From RGIG5579 sp045543495 (GTDB lineage: Bacteria; Bacillota; Clostridia; Oscillospirales; SIG627), in assembly GCA_045543495.1 (NCBI GenBank), contig JAZQMO010000015.1, forward strand, positions 87,172 to 151,171: a stretch of 64,000 bases of DNA, in the 5' to 3' direction. Below, piece after piece: positions 49,864 to 58,480 of this stretch (its first letter is position 1; each line of letters opens with the position of its first letter). Both the position numbers and the translations under genes were made by a program. The notes beneath the pieces are model-generated. The model had not been told where the DNA came from, did no database searches, and saw nothing but the letters and a program-made list of their open reading frames with translations.

Positions 49864-50835
49864 ATGAAAATCGGTATTTACGGCTACGGAAATTTAGGCC
49901 GTGGCGTTGAAAAAGCTATTTTAAAAAATGCGGATGCAGAGCTCGTCGGCATTTTCACAAGAAGAGATCCCGCCACCGTTTTGTCCGAAACAGGTGCAAA
50001 GGTTTACCACAGCTCGGAAGCGATCAAATTCAAGGATACGATCGACGTTATGATCCTTTGCGGCGGCAGTGCCACCGACCTCGTGACCCAAACTCCCGAA
50101 ATGGTGGAGCATTTCAATGTGGTTGACAGCTTTGATAACCATTCCAAAATTCCCGAGCATTTTGCCAACGTTGATAAAGCCGCACAGAAATCAGGCAAGA
50201 TCGGTGTGATCTCCTGCGGATGGGATCCCGGTATGTTTTCTTTAATGAGAGTATACTCAGGTGCTATCCTTCCCGACGGGAAGGATTATACCTTCTGGGG
50301 AACAGGCGTGAGCCAAGGCCACTCCGATGCCATTCGCAGAATTGAAGGCGTTTTGGATGCAAGACAGTATACTGTTCCCGTGGAGGAAGCACTGGAAAGA
50401 GTGCGCAGCGGTGAAAATCCCGATCTGACCACCCGTGAAAAGCACAAGAGAGTGTGCTATGTGGTTGCAAAGGAAGGGGCAGATCAGGCAAAGATCGAAA
50501 AGACCATCAAGGAAATGCCTGCTTACTTTGCCGATTACGATACCAGTGTTACCTTTATTTCTATGGAGGAGCTGAAGCGGGATCACGCCGCTCTCCCCCA
50601 CGGTGGCTTCGTGTTCCGCTCGGGATGTACCTCTGACGGCGCAAAGCAAATGATCGAGTATAAGCTGAAGCTGGATTCTAACCCCGAATTCACAGGAAGC
50701 GTTTTGGTAGCGGTAGCAAGAGCCGCAAAAAGACTTTCCGAAAAAGGAATGAAGGGTGCCCTGACCATTTTAGATCTTCCTCCAAGCATGCTCTCTCCCC
50801 TCTCTCCCGAGGAATTGAGGAAGCATAGCCTATAA
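49864..50835 (+). CDS. ddh: meso-diaminopimelate D-dehydrogenase
   Basis: A 323-residue NADP-dependent enzyme that makes meso-diaminopimelate in one step from tetrahydrodipicolinate. The Rossmann motif IGIYGYGNLGRGVE lies at 3-16, with IDVMILCGGSATDL, VDSFDNH, SCGWDPGMFS and FWGTGVSQGHSDAIRR, all typical of Ddh. The ATG at 49864 follows TTGGAGGTTCAA; an in-frame TTG lies 12 bases upstream and overlaps that site. Transcribed alone, ending at a bidirectional terminator. Confidence 0.95.
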   Translation: MKIGIYGYGNLGRGVEKAILKNADAELVGIFTRRDPATVLSETGAKVYHSSEAIKFKDTIDVMILCGGSATDLVTQTPEMVEHFNVVDSFDNHSKIPEHFANVDKAAQKSGKIGVISCGWDPGMFSLMRVYSGAILPDGKDYTFWGTGVSQGHSDAIRRIEGVLDARQYTVPVEEALERVRSGENPDLTTREKHKRVCYVVAKEGADQAKIEKTIKEMPAYFADYDTSVTFISMEELKRDHAALPHGGFVFRSGCTSDGAKQMIEYKLKLDSNPEFTGSVLVAVARAAKRLSEKGMKGALTILDLPPSMLSPLSPEELRKHSL

Positions 50836-50870
50836 AAAATAAGTGCGAGATTTTCTCGCACTTATTTTTT
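50836..50870. terminator. bidirectional terminator between ddh and the glycosyltransferase
   Basis: AAGTGCGAGA (50841-50850) pairs with TCTCGCACTT, flanked by A and T runs. The stop codon of the minus-strand glycosyltransferase (50862) is inside the hairpin. Confidence 0.88.
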
Positions 50871-51842
50871 TATGATCTGCACAATCTTTTTCCAAAGAAG
50901 AAAGAATACACGCCCCATAAGTAAGCACCGATACGAAATTCGGTTATCAAGACCAATGATCAAAGAACAGGCATCCCGATCGTGATAAAACAGAACCTTA
51001 TGGCGCAGCTTTTTCCAGGAATCACGGTCCAAGCAGTCGGTTGCATAGCGCTTATTGGCAATAGAAAGAAGAGCAAACAAAACGGTTTTCTTCCCATAGG
51101 AAACATACTGCGGAAAATGGGTCTGCATCAGAGAAAGCATTTCTTCGGCGGCAACGAGAGCCGTATCATAGCGGGGAGAATAGGAACTGTTGATGGCAGA
51201 GGTGGGATGCATCAAATAGTGATAGGTATATTTCCCCTGTGAAACAATCTTCTCAGAATGTAATATCGCCTGCCAGAGAAAGAGCATATCCTCGTGAATG
51301 GCAATATCGGGGTCAAAGCGAACGCTTCGGATCACACCAATGGAAAACAGTTTATTCATCAAATAACCGTTGAAAGCTTCGTCCTCCGAATGCATCATTC
51401 TTACCGCCTCAGCAGAGGTAAGGACTTGTATTGAATCGGAACAATAAATCTCCCGGTGCTCGGTATCGTTGAAATAAAAATACATACGGTTGGATACAAT
51501 GTCTGCATTTTCTTTTATAGCCGTATGAACCATAGTCTCAATATGATCCGACTCCAAGGTATCGTCACTGTCTAAAAAAGTTACATACTCCCCCGAAGCT
51601 TCCTCCAAGGCAAGGTTTCTCGCAGCGGAAACACCGCCGTTTTCACGGTGAAACACACGAATTCTTTGATCCTCTTTGCAAAATTCTTCCGCAACAAGAT
51701 CGCAACCGTCAGGAGACCCATCGTTTACCACAAGGATTTCAAGATTTGGATAGCTTTGCTTCACCAAAGAATCCAAGGCATTTTGAACCCATTCAGGATT
51801 CTTATATACAGGAACAACGACCGAAACCAAAGGGTTATTCAT
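50862..51842 (-). CDS. family 2 glycosyltransferase
   Basis: A 326-residue GT-A fold enzyme. VSVVVPVYKNPEWVQNALDSL starts it (residues 6-26), then VVNDGSPDG, ENGGVSAARNLAL and the metal-binding FLDSDD near 88. There is no strong membrane segment. It would add a sugar to an envelope glycan or lipid; donor and acceptor cannot be told. Start overlaps the end of the FAD oxidoreductase gene by eight bases, with AAAGGAGAAGGGA before the ATG. Confidence 0.88.
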   Translation of the reverse strand: MNNPLVSVVVPVYKNPEWVQNALDSLVKQSYPNLEILVVNDGSPDGCDLVAEEFCKEDQRIRVFHRENGGVSAARNLALEEASGEYVTFLDSDDTLESDHIETMVHTAIKENADIVSNRMYFYFNDTEHREIYCSDSIQVLTSAEAVRMMHSEDEAFNGYLMNKLFSIGVIRSVRFDPDIAIHEDMLFLWQAILHSEKIVSQGKYTYHYLMHPTSAINSSYSPRYDTALVAAEEMLSLMQTHFPQYVSYGKKTVLFALLSIANKRYATDCLDRDSWKKLRHKVLFYHDRDACSLIIGLDNRISYRCLLMGRVFFLLWKKIVQIIKK

Positions 51843-53436
51843 TCCCTTCTCCTTTCAGCAAAGCAAAATAAGCCTCCGCGCATTTCATACCGTCCATGGC
51901 GGAAGACATAATACCGCCTGCATAGCCTGCTCCCTCTCCCATGGGATAAAGAAAAACAAGATTGGATTGATAAAGTTCATTTCTTTTGATTCTGACGGGA
52001 CAGGTGGCACGGGATTCCACTCCCGTTAAAACAGCATCATAAGCATCAAACCCCTTGAGCTTTTGCCCCATAAGCGAAATTCCTTCTTTCAAAATCTCAC
52101 ATTGATCCTCGGTAAAGATCTCGTGAAAATCCGAAAGACGGGTTCCCCTTGCGTAGCTTGGCTTCACGGAAGCAATGTCTGTACCGCAGGTATTACCAAG
52201 CAAATCACCCACAAGCTGAATGGGTGCGGTATAATCCCCACCGCCCATGGAAAACGCCTTCCCCTCCAAGGCCTTTTGATAGGAAAAACCCGAGAACAGA
52301 TCTTCTCCCAGTTCCTCGGGCAAAACATTAAAGAGTAAGGCAGAGTTTGCATTTTCACCGTCACGGGCAAAATTGCTCATACCGTTTGTTACTACGGCCC
52401 CACGTTCACTTGTTGCAGGCACCACGACTCCGCCTGGGCACATACAGAAGGTATAAAGGATTTTCCCACTTTTTGTTTTGCACGACAGTTTATAATCAGC
52501 ACTTGGCAGTTCGTATCTCTCCTGCCACTTTCCGTATTGATTGAAATTGATGCTCTTTTGAAGATGCTCAATCCGCACACCGACGGAAAACACCTTCTTT
52601 TCCATTTCGGCTCCTGCGGCAAAAAGGGCACGGAAGGTATCACGGGCGCTGTGACCGATTCCGAGAAATATCGCATCACAGGCAATTTCCTGTTCCACGC
52701 CATGGGAGCGAATTTTTGCTCCCACAATACGGCCTTTGGATAAAACGGGAGCACAAAACAGACTTTCAAAGTTGATTTCCCCGCCCAAGCGGCAGATTTC
52801 TTCCCGTATCTTTTTCACCACCAATCGCAAACGATCGGTGCCGATATGGGGCTTATTCAAATAAAGGATCTGATCGGGAGCTCCGAATTTCACGAATTCC
52901 TCCAAAACAAATCGTCCTCTTTCGTTTTTATCTCCCAGCAAGGTATTCAGTTTTCCATCGGAAAAAGTTCCGGCGCCCCCTTCTCCGAATTGGATATTGG
53001 ACTCGGTGTTTAGCTCCCCTCCGAGGAAAAAGCTTTTTACATCCTTTTCTCTGTCCTCCACTCTTTTTCCACGCTCCACCACAATGGGACAAAGGCCTGC
53101 ACGGGCAAGCAAAAGAGCGCAAAACATACCGGCGGGGCCGAAGCCTACCACAAGAGGTCTTTCTTTTTTCTTTGAAAAGGTCGGAATGTGATAACAGTAT
53201 TCCGACTCAATCAAGCGAAGATTTTTATTCTCCTTAATGTTCTTGCCATTTCGCAGAACCACATCCACGGTAAAACGATAAAGCGGGGCTCCTTTTCTGG
53301 CGTCCAAGGATCTGCGATAGATCTTCAAGGATACAATTTCCTCCGGAGTAATGCCGATTTCCTTGGCAGCCTTACGGATCAGTAATTTTTCATTTTCATC
53401 GGGCATCAAAGAAAGATTTAATACTCGGTAAGTCAT
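51835..53436 (-). CDS. FAD-dependent oxidoreductase (COG2509-like)
   Basis: A 533-residue flavoprotein. A ferredoxin-like N-terminal domain (residues 1-90) is followed by the dinucleotide motif VVGFGPAGMFCALLLARAG (about 95-113), ERGKRVEDREKDV, FGEGGAGTFSDGKLNT and a late YPMGEGAGYAGGIMSSAMDG. This matches the broadly distributed uncharacterised FAD-dependent dehydrogenase family COG2509. Substrate unknown. The ATG at 53436 follows AAGGAG; a longer frame to 53550 runs across the tRNA gene on the other strand. Its ribosome site overlaps the -35 of the tRNA-Leu promoter. Confidence 0.88.
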   Translation of the reverse strand: MTYRVLNLSLMPDENEKLLIRKAAKEIGITPEEIVSLKIYRRSLDARKGAPLYRFTVDVVLRNGKNIKENKNLRLIESEYCYHIPTFSKKKERPLVVGFGPAGMFCALLLARAGLCPIVVERGKRVEDREKDVKSFFLGGELNTESNIQFGEGGAGTFSDGKLNTLLGDKNERGRFVLEEFVKFGAPDQILYLNKPHIGTDRLRLVVKKIREEICRLGGEINFESLFCAPVLSKGRIVGAKIRSHGVEQEIACDAIFLGIGHSARDTFRALFAAGAEMEKKVFSVGVRIEHLQKSINFNQYGKWQERYELPSADYKLSCKTKSGKILYTFCMCPGGVVVPATSERGAVVTNGMSNFARDGENANSALLFNVLPEELGEDLFSGFSYQKALEGKAFSMGGGDYTAPIQLVGDLLGNTCGTDIASVKPSYARGTRLSDFHEIFTEDQCEILKEGISLMGQKLKGFDAYDAVLTGVESRATCPVRIKRNELYQSNLVFLYPMGEGAGYAGGIMSSAMDGMKCAEAYFALLKGEGNE

Positions 53437-53446
53437 TTTATTCTCC

Positions 53447-53475
53447 TTGACAAAATCACAAATAACAGTTAAAAT
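53447..53475 (+). promoter_or_regulatory. promoter of tRNA-Leu
   Basis: TTGACA (53447-53452), 17 bases, TAAAAT (53470-53475), ten bases before the tRNA gene. Confidence 0.82.
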
Positions 53476-53485
53476 GTTAGAAAAT

Positions 53486-53568
53486 GCGGGTATGGCGGAA
53501 TTGGCAGACGCGCCAGATTTAGGATCTGGTGGGTGACCGTGCAGGTTCAAGTCCTGTTACCCGTACCA
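53486..53568 (+). tRNA. tRNA-Leu (anticodon TAG), CCA encoded
   Basis: The 83-base gene folds as a tRNA. Acceptor GCGGGTA pairs with TACCCGT, the D loop contains GGCAGACGCG, the anticodon stem CCAGA/TCTGG encloses TTTAGGA (anticodon TAG), and there is a T loop GTTCAAGTC and encoded ACCA at the end. The anticodon reads CUA leucine codons. Class II size is modest because the variable arm is short. Confidence 0.95.
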
Positions 53569-53569
53569 A

Positions 53570-53601
53570 ATTCCAAGGACATTTCGTTCTTGGAATTTTT
53601 T
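53570..53601 (+). terminator. terminator of tRNA-Leu
   Basis: TTCCAAGGAC pairs with GTTCTTGGAA (around 53571-53595), followed by TTTTTTATTT. Confidence 0.85.
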
Positions 53602-53613
53602 ATTTGGAATTGC

Positions 53614-53642
53614 AAAAATCCCAAGACAATAATCTTGGGATT
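53614..53642 (-). terminator. terminator of the YiiX-like gene
   Basis: ATCCCAAGA and TCTTGGGAT (about 53620-53642) form a hairpin, followed on the minus strand by TTTTTG, just after the stop at 53648. Confidence 0.82.
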
Positions 53643-53647
53643 CAATC

Positions 53648-54187
53648 TTACTTATTTTTGACCTGATAGTTTTTCAGCAGCCCACGGTATACAGTCGTAA
53701 CACCCGGTATGCTAAAAAAATAGACGGGCTCTACGATCACGGGAATCTTTTCAGCCCCCTCCACTCCGGCCTTCAGAAAAAGCGCCCTGACAAATTCGGA
53801 GCAATAATACTTTTTATGTACCGGTCGGTGCACATTCATAGAAGCCAAAAACAGCCCCCATAAATTGTAACCGTAAGAATCCTTTGTCTCGTACATTTCC
53901 TCTAAAATCGTTTGAATTGCCTTGTAGGTCTCCTCGGAAACAGCAAGCTTCAATACAGCGCATTTGGTAGTGGGGAAACGGTAAAAGGTACCCTTCCACA
54001 AATACTCCTTCACAAAGCCGCCCCAAAAGGGGTTGTAAGGCTGTCTGCGGCCAAAGGACCACATGGGATCCAGATCCTCAGACAGAGAAATGGAAATATG
54101 ATTAAATTCGGATCTTGTGTACACCTTGATCAGGCGAGATAAGATGGAGCCGGTTTGAGTCAAAACCAAGTAGATGTCCTTTTCCAT
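53648..54187 (-). CDS. YiiX/NlpC-P60-like (permuted papain fold) hydrolase
   Basis: A 179-residue protein with the permuted NlpC/P60 layout: catalytic-type His30 in SEFNHISISL, then Cys129 in KKYYCSEFVRALF. A FGRRQPYNPFWGGFVKE segment is conserved in this clostridial group. There is no signal peptide, so it probably acts in the cytoplasm or at the membrane inner face. Such proteins cleave amide or ester bonds in lipids or peptidoglycan; the substrate here is unknown. ATG follows AAAGGAAATATGAGCA, behind a good promoter. Confidence 0.75.
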   Translation of the reverse strand: MEKDIYLVLTQTGSILSRLIKVYTRSEFNHISISLSEDLDPMWSFGRRQPYNPFWGGFVKEYLWKGTFYRFPTTKCAVLKLAVSEETYKAIQTILEEMYETKDSYGYNLWGLFLASMNVHRPVHKKYYCSEFVRALFLKAGVEGAEKIPVIVEPVYFFSIPGVTTVYRGLLKNYQVKNK

Positions 54188-54219
54188 TGCTCATATTTCC
54201 TTTCATAAATTTATAAACA

Positions 54220-54248
54220 GTATACCTCTTTCTTTGTTTTTCGTCAAG
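54220..54248 (-). promoter_or_regulatory. promoter of the YiiX-like gene
   Basis: TTGACG (54243-54248), 17 bases, TATACT (54220-54225) on the minus strand, 33 bases before the ATG. Confidence 0.75.
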
Positions 54249-54265
54249 TTATACTTGGTTTATGC

Positions 54266-54293
54266 TTGAATTTTACAGCAAATAATATATAAT
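54266..54293 (+). promoter_or_regulatory. promoter of the MATE transporter gene
   Basis: TTGAAT (54266-54271), 16 bases, TATAAT (54288-54293), 33 bases before the ATG at 54327. Confidence 0.72.
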
Positions 54294-54326
54294 GGTATCA
54301 TTGATTTCAAAAAGGAAAGAAAAAGC

Positions 54327-55712
54327 ATGACCAAAGAAGAAGCATATGATCAAAAAATGACAGGCTCCTCCCTGTCCCCCTTGATCTTTTCCTTGGGGCT
54401 TCCCACTGTGATCGGGATGCTCGTCACCTCATTTTATAATCTTGCAGACACTTATTTTGTTTCAAACTTGGGAGCCAGTCAATCCGGTGCCATCAGTGTC
54501 ATTTTTTCCTTGATGTCCATCATCCAAGCCATCGGATTCAGCCTTGGGATGGGATGCGGTGGCCTGATCAGCAGACGTTTAGGAGAGAAAAAAGACGAGG
54601 AAGCCAAAGCTTACGGCTCCAGCGCATTTGCCGCAGCCCTTTTTTGCGGGCTCTTTTTAACTGTTGTTTGCGGGATTTTTTGCAAACAGACGGTTCTGTT
54701 GATCGGTGCCAAGGGCGAGATCATTCCTTACGCCATCCAATACGGCAGAATTATTCTGTACGGCGCTCCCATTATGTGTGCTTCCTATGTGCTCAACAAC
54801 ATTCTCCGTTCACAGGCAAAAACCCTTTCTTCCATGATCGGGCTCTCCTGCGGAGGCTTTCTCAATATTATTCTTGATTATCTGTTTATCCGAGTATTCC
54901 ACCTCGGGATTGCCGGTGCCGCTTGGGCTACCATCATCGGTCAATGCTTCAGTTTTCTCATTCTTTTATTCTTGGTACAGAAGAAATCAAGCATCGTGCG
55001 GCTGAACATTAAAAATGTAAGCTTGAAGATTATAACCTATTTTGAGATCATAAAGATCGGCCTTCCCACCTTCTTCCGACAAGGAATGGCAAGCTTTTCC
55101 ACTGCGATCTTAAACCATATTGCAGGCTCCCTTTCGGATGTACCAAGCATCAATGAAGCCCTCATCGCCGCAACGGGAATCGCCAATAAGATCTATATGC
55201 TCATTCGCTCCGTCGTGATCGGCTTCGGGCAGGGCTATCAACCAATTGTCGGTTACAATTACGGAGCTAAAAAATTTGACCGTGTAAAAAAAGCGTTTTG
55301 GCTCGTTACGCTGTACTGCACCGTATTTTGTATTCTATCTGCCGGATCCTTGATTCCTTTTTGCGAGAGTATCGTTCGCTTCTTTATTGAAGACAGCGAT
55401 CCCGTTAAGGAGCAATATGTCATTGAAATCGGAAGCCGAAGCCTTTTCCTTTTATCTCTGACCCTGCCCTTTTTGGGATATACCACCATTGCCAATCAGA
55501 CCCTTCAGGTTTTGGGAAAGAGCGGGAGTGCCACTTTCTTGGCAAGCTGTCGGCAAGGAACCTTTTATATTCCCCTGATCCTGATTTTGCCGCGCCTTTT
55601 CCACATTCTCGGGGTACAGATGACTCAGCCCCTGGCGGATCTTTTCACCTTTTTGGTTACCATTCCGTTCTTTATTCATTTTTTGAAAAGCATGAAAAAA
55701 GAGGTAAAATAG
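54327..55712 (+). CDS. MATE family efflux transporter
   Basis: A 461-residue membrane protein with about 12 hydrophobic helices in two halves. It opens with SPLIFSLGLPTVIGMLVTSFYNLADTYFV-type helices, and the second half repeats the pattern from about residue 230 (KIGLPTFFRQGMASF). RSVVIGFGQGYQPIVGYNYGAKKFDRVKKAF is the conserved MATE segment near 290-320. It exports drugs or metabolites by Na+ or H+ antiport; substrate unknown. ATG at 54327 follows AAAGGAAAGAAAAAGC. Its stop codon (TAG) is directly followed by the mnmM ATG. Confidence 0.92.
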   Translation: MTKEEAYDQKMTGSSLSPLIFSLGLPTVIGMLVTSFYNLADTYFVSNLGASQSGAISVIFSLMSIIQAIGFSLGMGCGGLISRRLGEKKDEEAKAYGSSAFAAALFCGLFLTVVCGIFCKQTVLLIGAKGEIIPYAIQYGRIILYGAPIMCASYVLNNILRSQAKTLSSMIGLSCGGFLNIILDYLFIRVFHLGIAGAAWATIIGQCFSFLILLFLVQKKSSIVRLNIKNVSLKIITYFEIIKIGLPTFFRQGMASFSTAILNHIAGSLSDVPSINEALIAATGIANKIYMLIRSVVIGFGQGYQPIVGYNYGAKKFDRVKKAFWLVTLYCTVFCILSAGSLIPFCESIVRFFIEDSDPVKEQYVIEIGSRSLFLLSLTLPFLGYTTIANQTLQVLGKSGSATFLASCRQGTFYIPLILILPRLFHILGVQMTQPLADLFTFLVTIPFFIHFLKSMKKEVK

Positions 55713-56276
55713 ATGGAGTTTCCGTTTAACGCACTAGGACTATCCCACAAATTCATGAGCGAAAATATCAAAGAAGGCGATTTTTGCATTGATGCCACCG
55801 CAGGCCGCGGTCGGGATACTTTGTTTTTATCAAAGCTTGTGGGGGCCGGGGGCAAGGTCATAGCCTTAGACATCCAACAAGAAGCAGTTGACAGCACCGG
55901 ACAGCTGTTGAAAGAGAACGACATAACAAATGCACAGGTGGTTCGGTGCTGTCATTCCAAAATCAATGAGTTTGCCGAAGCGGAGAGCGTTTCCGGTATT
56001 ATGTTTAATTTCGGATGGCTACCGGGCGGGGATCACCATTTATTCTCTCGCCCCGACACCTCCCTTACCGCCATAGAAAAGGGCTTAAAGCTTTTAAAAG
56101 TCGGAGGTGTGATGACCCTTTGCATTTACCACGGAAAAGAAACGGGGTACGAGGAAAAGAATGCTATTTTATCTTTCATCAAGACCATTGATCCCAAGCA
56201 ATATTCGGTACTGTTTACTGATTTTGTGAACCGCTCGGGTGATGTCCCCATTGCTGTGCTGATCAAAAAGGATTAA
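55713..56276 (+). CDS. mnmM: tRNA (mnm5s2U34)-methyltransferase
   Basis: A 187-residue class I SAM methyltransferase of the YtqB/MnmM family. The SAM motif is DATAGRGRDTLFLSKLVG (about 28-45), followed by VIALDIQQEAV, the diagnostic FNFGWLPGGDH segment (98-108), TSLTAIEKGL and IYHGKETGYEE. MnmM adds the final methyl group of mnm5(s2)U at tRNA wobble position 34, the same pathway as MnmE and MnmG in this window. It starts right after the MATE stop codon. Confidence 0.9.
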   Translation: MEFPFNALGLSHKFMSENIKEGDFCIDATAGRGRDTLFLSKLVGAGGKVIALDIQQEAVDSTGQLLKENDITNAQVVRCCHSKINEFAEAESVSGIMFNFGWLPGGDHHLFSRPDTSLTAIEKGLKLLKVGGVMTLCIYHGKETGYEEKNAILSFIKTIDPKQYSVLFTDFVNRSGDVPIAVLIKKD

Positions 56277-56310
56277 AAAAGAACTGCTCCGAGGAGCAGT
56301 TCTTTTTCTT
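56277..56310. terminator. bidirectional terminator
   Basis: AGAACTGCTCC and GGAGCAGTTCT (about 56280-56304) form a strong hairpin with A and T runs. It ends mnmM (plus) and the glycoside hydrolase gene (minus). Confidence 0.88.
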
Positions 56311-56317
56311 TTTTCTT

Positions 56318-58342
56318 CTAGTCTTCTACGATCAGGTAGTAGCAAGCGGGGTTGTTTTCATCACCAACACGGAAAGAGAGATAGCCATCCTCATAGGTGG
56401 TGTTGATCATGCCGGCATAGAAGCCCTCAGCATTCACACCCCAAACCTTGAGCTTGGGACGGTTGGTCTTAATGCGGATCTGTGCATCAATCACCTCTGC
56501 CATAATGGGAGCGTGACCGATCTCCAGCATCTTTTCGCCGTCAAACTGTGCACCGCTGTTGCGAGCACGGCCGATGGTGGTAAGAAGCATATTGTCAGAC
56601 TCACAAATGGGAGCATCGGTCAGGGAAGACAGAGCGAGGCAAGCAAAGTCAGTCTTACAAGCAACGTGAAAGCCTTCTACCATGGTGTTGTAATTGTAGG
56701 TCTTCTTGTGGTTGGAGTTACCGCGAACCATACGATTGTGCAGACCGTAAACAGCCTTGGTACGGGGAGTATCAATGTATGCGGTCATAGCCTTCATATC
56801 ACGGATCAGCTGGCCATCCTCGGAACGAATGATACCATCAGCATCGGCAATGGGAAATTTCTCGGTTTCGTGAACCACTTCATCGTATCCCTCGGGCTTA
56901 CCGTCAAAGCAGGTCTTAACCTGTTTCTTCTCCAAAAGGCTTTCAAAAGGACCGGTAAGAGCCTTTGCCATCTTGTCAGCCTGAACGCCTACCTTGGTAG
57001 GAGCGGGAGCCACGTCGCAACGTCTGGTGATCAGAGCGGCGTGATAGAACATACCGAATTTTGCAGGGTCATTCCAGATGGAGAAGATACCTTCTCTGTA
57101 AGGAACGCCTGCAACGGGGCTGGAAAGCTCTCTACCGAGAATGTCCATCTTGTCAAGCAGGCAGGAATAAGCATAGGTGTGAATGGCAAAGCCGCTCCAG
57201 TTCTGGAGAGCGCCGACTGCTGCATAGTACAAAGGACCTTCTGCGCGGTAAGCATTCGGCCAAGGCATATCCCACTCGGATACGAAGTAGGGCTTGCCTG
57301 CTAAAGCACGCTTGCCGAGGTTGGGGAAAATGAAGGGAGAGGAGTTCACAGAGCGGTTCATACAGGTTCTCTCGGTGTTGCCCCACTTCCAGTCATAGTA
57401 ATAATGGTGTCCATCCAAGAAGTCCATCGTCTCCTCAGCCTTTACGCTGGCGGTGGTCTTCAACCAGTTGGTACCGGCGATGGGAATCTTAACATCCAAA
57501 GAACGGATGTAGTCATACATCTCCTGGAAATACTCCTTGGAAACATCGATCTTGAACTGGATCATAGGATCATCTTCGCAGTAAAGATCGCATCCCTGCC
57601 AATCAAATTCAATATTTCTCTCCTTGAGCCAATCACGGAACATTTCACGGAACATATTTTCATAATATTCGCTGTGCTTGTATTCCGTTCTCATGGAGTG
57701 GTGATCGACGAAGAGGTCTTCCTCATTGATGATCTCGGTCATGACGAAAACGGGATCATCCTTATAGAGAAGCTTGGTGTAGGGGTTGTAGTGATTCCAA
57801 AGCTGATCGCAGTATTCCTTCTGAAGCTCTCTCATCTTGCGATCTACGATGGCCCAAGGTCTGCCCTTATCCAAAACCTTATCGCAATCCACGATGCCGT
57901 CACCGGTCTTCCAATGACGGTAGGTGATCATATCGAGGTAGCAATAAATACCTTCTTCCTTCAGGCAATATACCAAATAGTCAAGCGCATCCATGGATTT
58001 GGGATCCAGCTCACGGGTGGTATACACTCTCTTGCCCTTGGTGTAAGAGAAGATGTTGGGAGTATCCCACTCGGCATCCAGCTGGTGGAAACGAACCAGG
58101 TTACAGCCAACCTGAGCCAGTCTCTGTGCAACTTTCTTTGCATAATCCTTATCCGGGAAGCAAGCACCTCCGTTAAAGTTTACACCCCAGAAACGAGCAA
58201 GGGTGCCATCCTCGAAGCGAAGATCCTCTCCAACGGCTTTTACGAAGCCGCGCTTACCTGCGGGTCTTTCATCTGCAAATACAAACGAAATATCAACAGG
58301 CATACGGTCGATATAAGCAGGCTGCGGAATGTAGCGTGACAT
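56318..58342 (-). CDS. glycoside hydrolase, clan GH-A (GH5/cellulase-like TIM barrel)
   Basis: A 674-residue protein without signal peptide. The N-terminal half is a TIM barrel: FWGVNFNGGACFPD, LVRFHQLDAEWDTPN, YLDMITYRHW, then VMTEIINEEDLF with the probable acid/base glutamate after Asn, and YFVSEWDMPWPN with the probable nucleophile glutamate. The C-terminal 200 residues look like a beta-sandwich accessory domain. This is the clan A arrangement of GH5-like enzymes, acting on beta-linked plant or host glycans; substrate unknown. Lack of export suggests it cleaves imported oligosaccharides. ATG at 58342 follows CAAGGAG. No sugar transporter lies near it. Confidence 0.78.
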   Translation of the reverse strand: MSRYIPQPAYIDRMPVDISFVFADERPAGKRGFVKAVGEDLRFEDGTLARFWGVNFNGGACFPDKDYAKKVAQRLAQVGCNLVRFHQLDAEWDTPNIFSYTKGKRVYTTRELDPKSMDALDYLVYCLKEEGIYCYLDMITYRHWKTGDGIVDCDKVLDKGRPWAIVDRKMRELQKEYCDQLWNHYNPYTKLLYKDDPVFVMTEIINEEDLFVDHHSMRTEYKHSEYYENMFREMFRDWLKERNIEFDWQGCDLYCEDDPMIQFKIDVSKEYFQEMYDYIRSLDVKIPIAGTNWLKTTASVKAEETMDFLDGHHYYYDWKWGNTERTCMNRSVNSSPFIFPNLGKRALAGKPYFVSEWDMPWPNAYRAEGPLYYAAVGALQNWSGFAIHTYAYSCLLDKMDILGRELSSPVAGVPYREGIFSIWNDPAKFGMFYHAALITRRCDVAPAPTKVGVQADKMAKALTGPFESLLEKKQVKTCFDGKPEGYDEVVHETEKFPIADADGIIRSEDGQLIRDMKAMTAYIDTPRTKAVYGLHNRMVRGNSNHKKTYNYNTMVEGFHVACKTDFACLALSSLTDAPICESDNMLLTTIGRARNSGAQFDGEKMLEIGHAPIMAEVIDAQIRIKTNRPKLKVWGVNAEGFYAGMINTTYEDGYLSFRVGDENNPACYYLIVED

Positions 58343-58397
58343 AATTTTCTCCTTGTTTAAAATATATTTCAAAGAACTTCATCCTTGATCTACTTTA

Positions 58398-58426
58398 ACA
58401 ATAGCAAAAAAAGCAAAAAATTGCAA
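58398..58426 (-). promoter_or_regulatory. promoter of the glycoside hydrolase gene
   Basis: TTGCAA (58421-58426), 17 bases, TATTGT (58398-58403) on the minus strand. The region between is A/T-rich with repeated TTTTGC. Confidence 0.55.
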
Positions 58427-58480
58427 GTATTTCGCAAGAATAAGCAAAATAAGATAAACAAAACGCAACTTTTGTTAAAA

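Noticed and set aside
53437..53550. N-terminal extension of the FAD oxidoreductase
   Set aside because: It is the complement of the tRNA-Leu gene and lacks a ribosome site.
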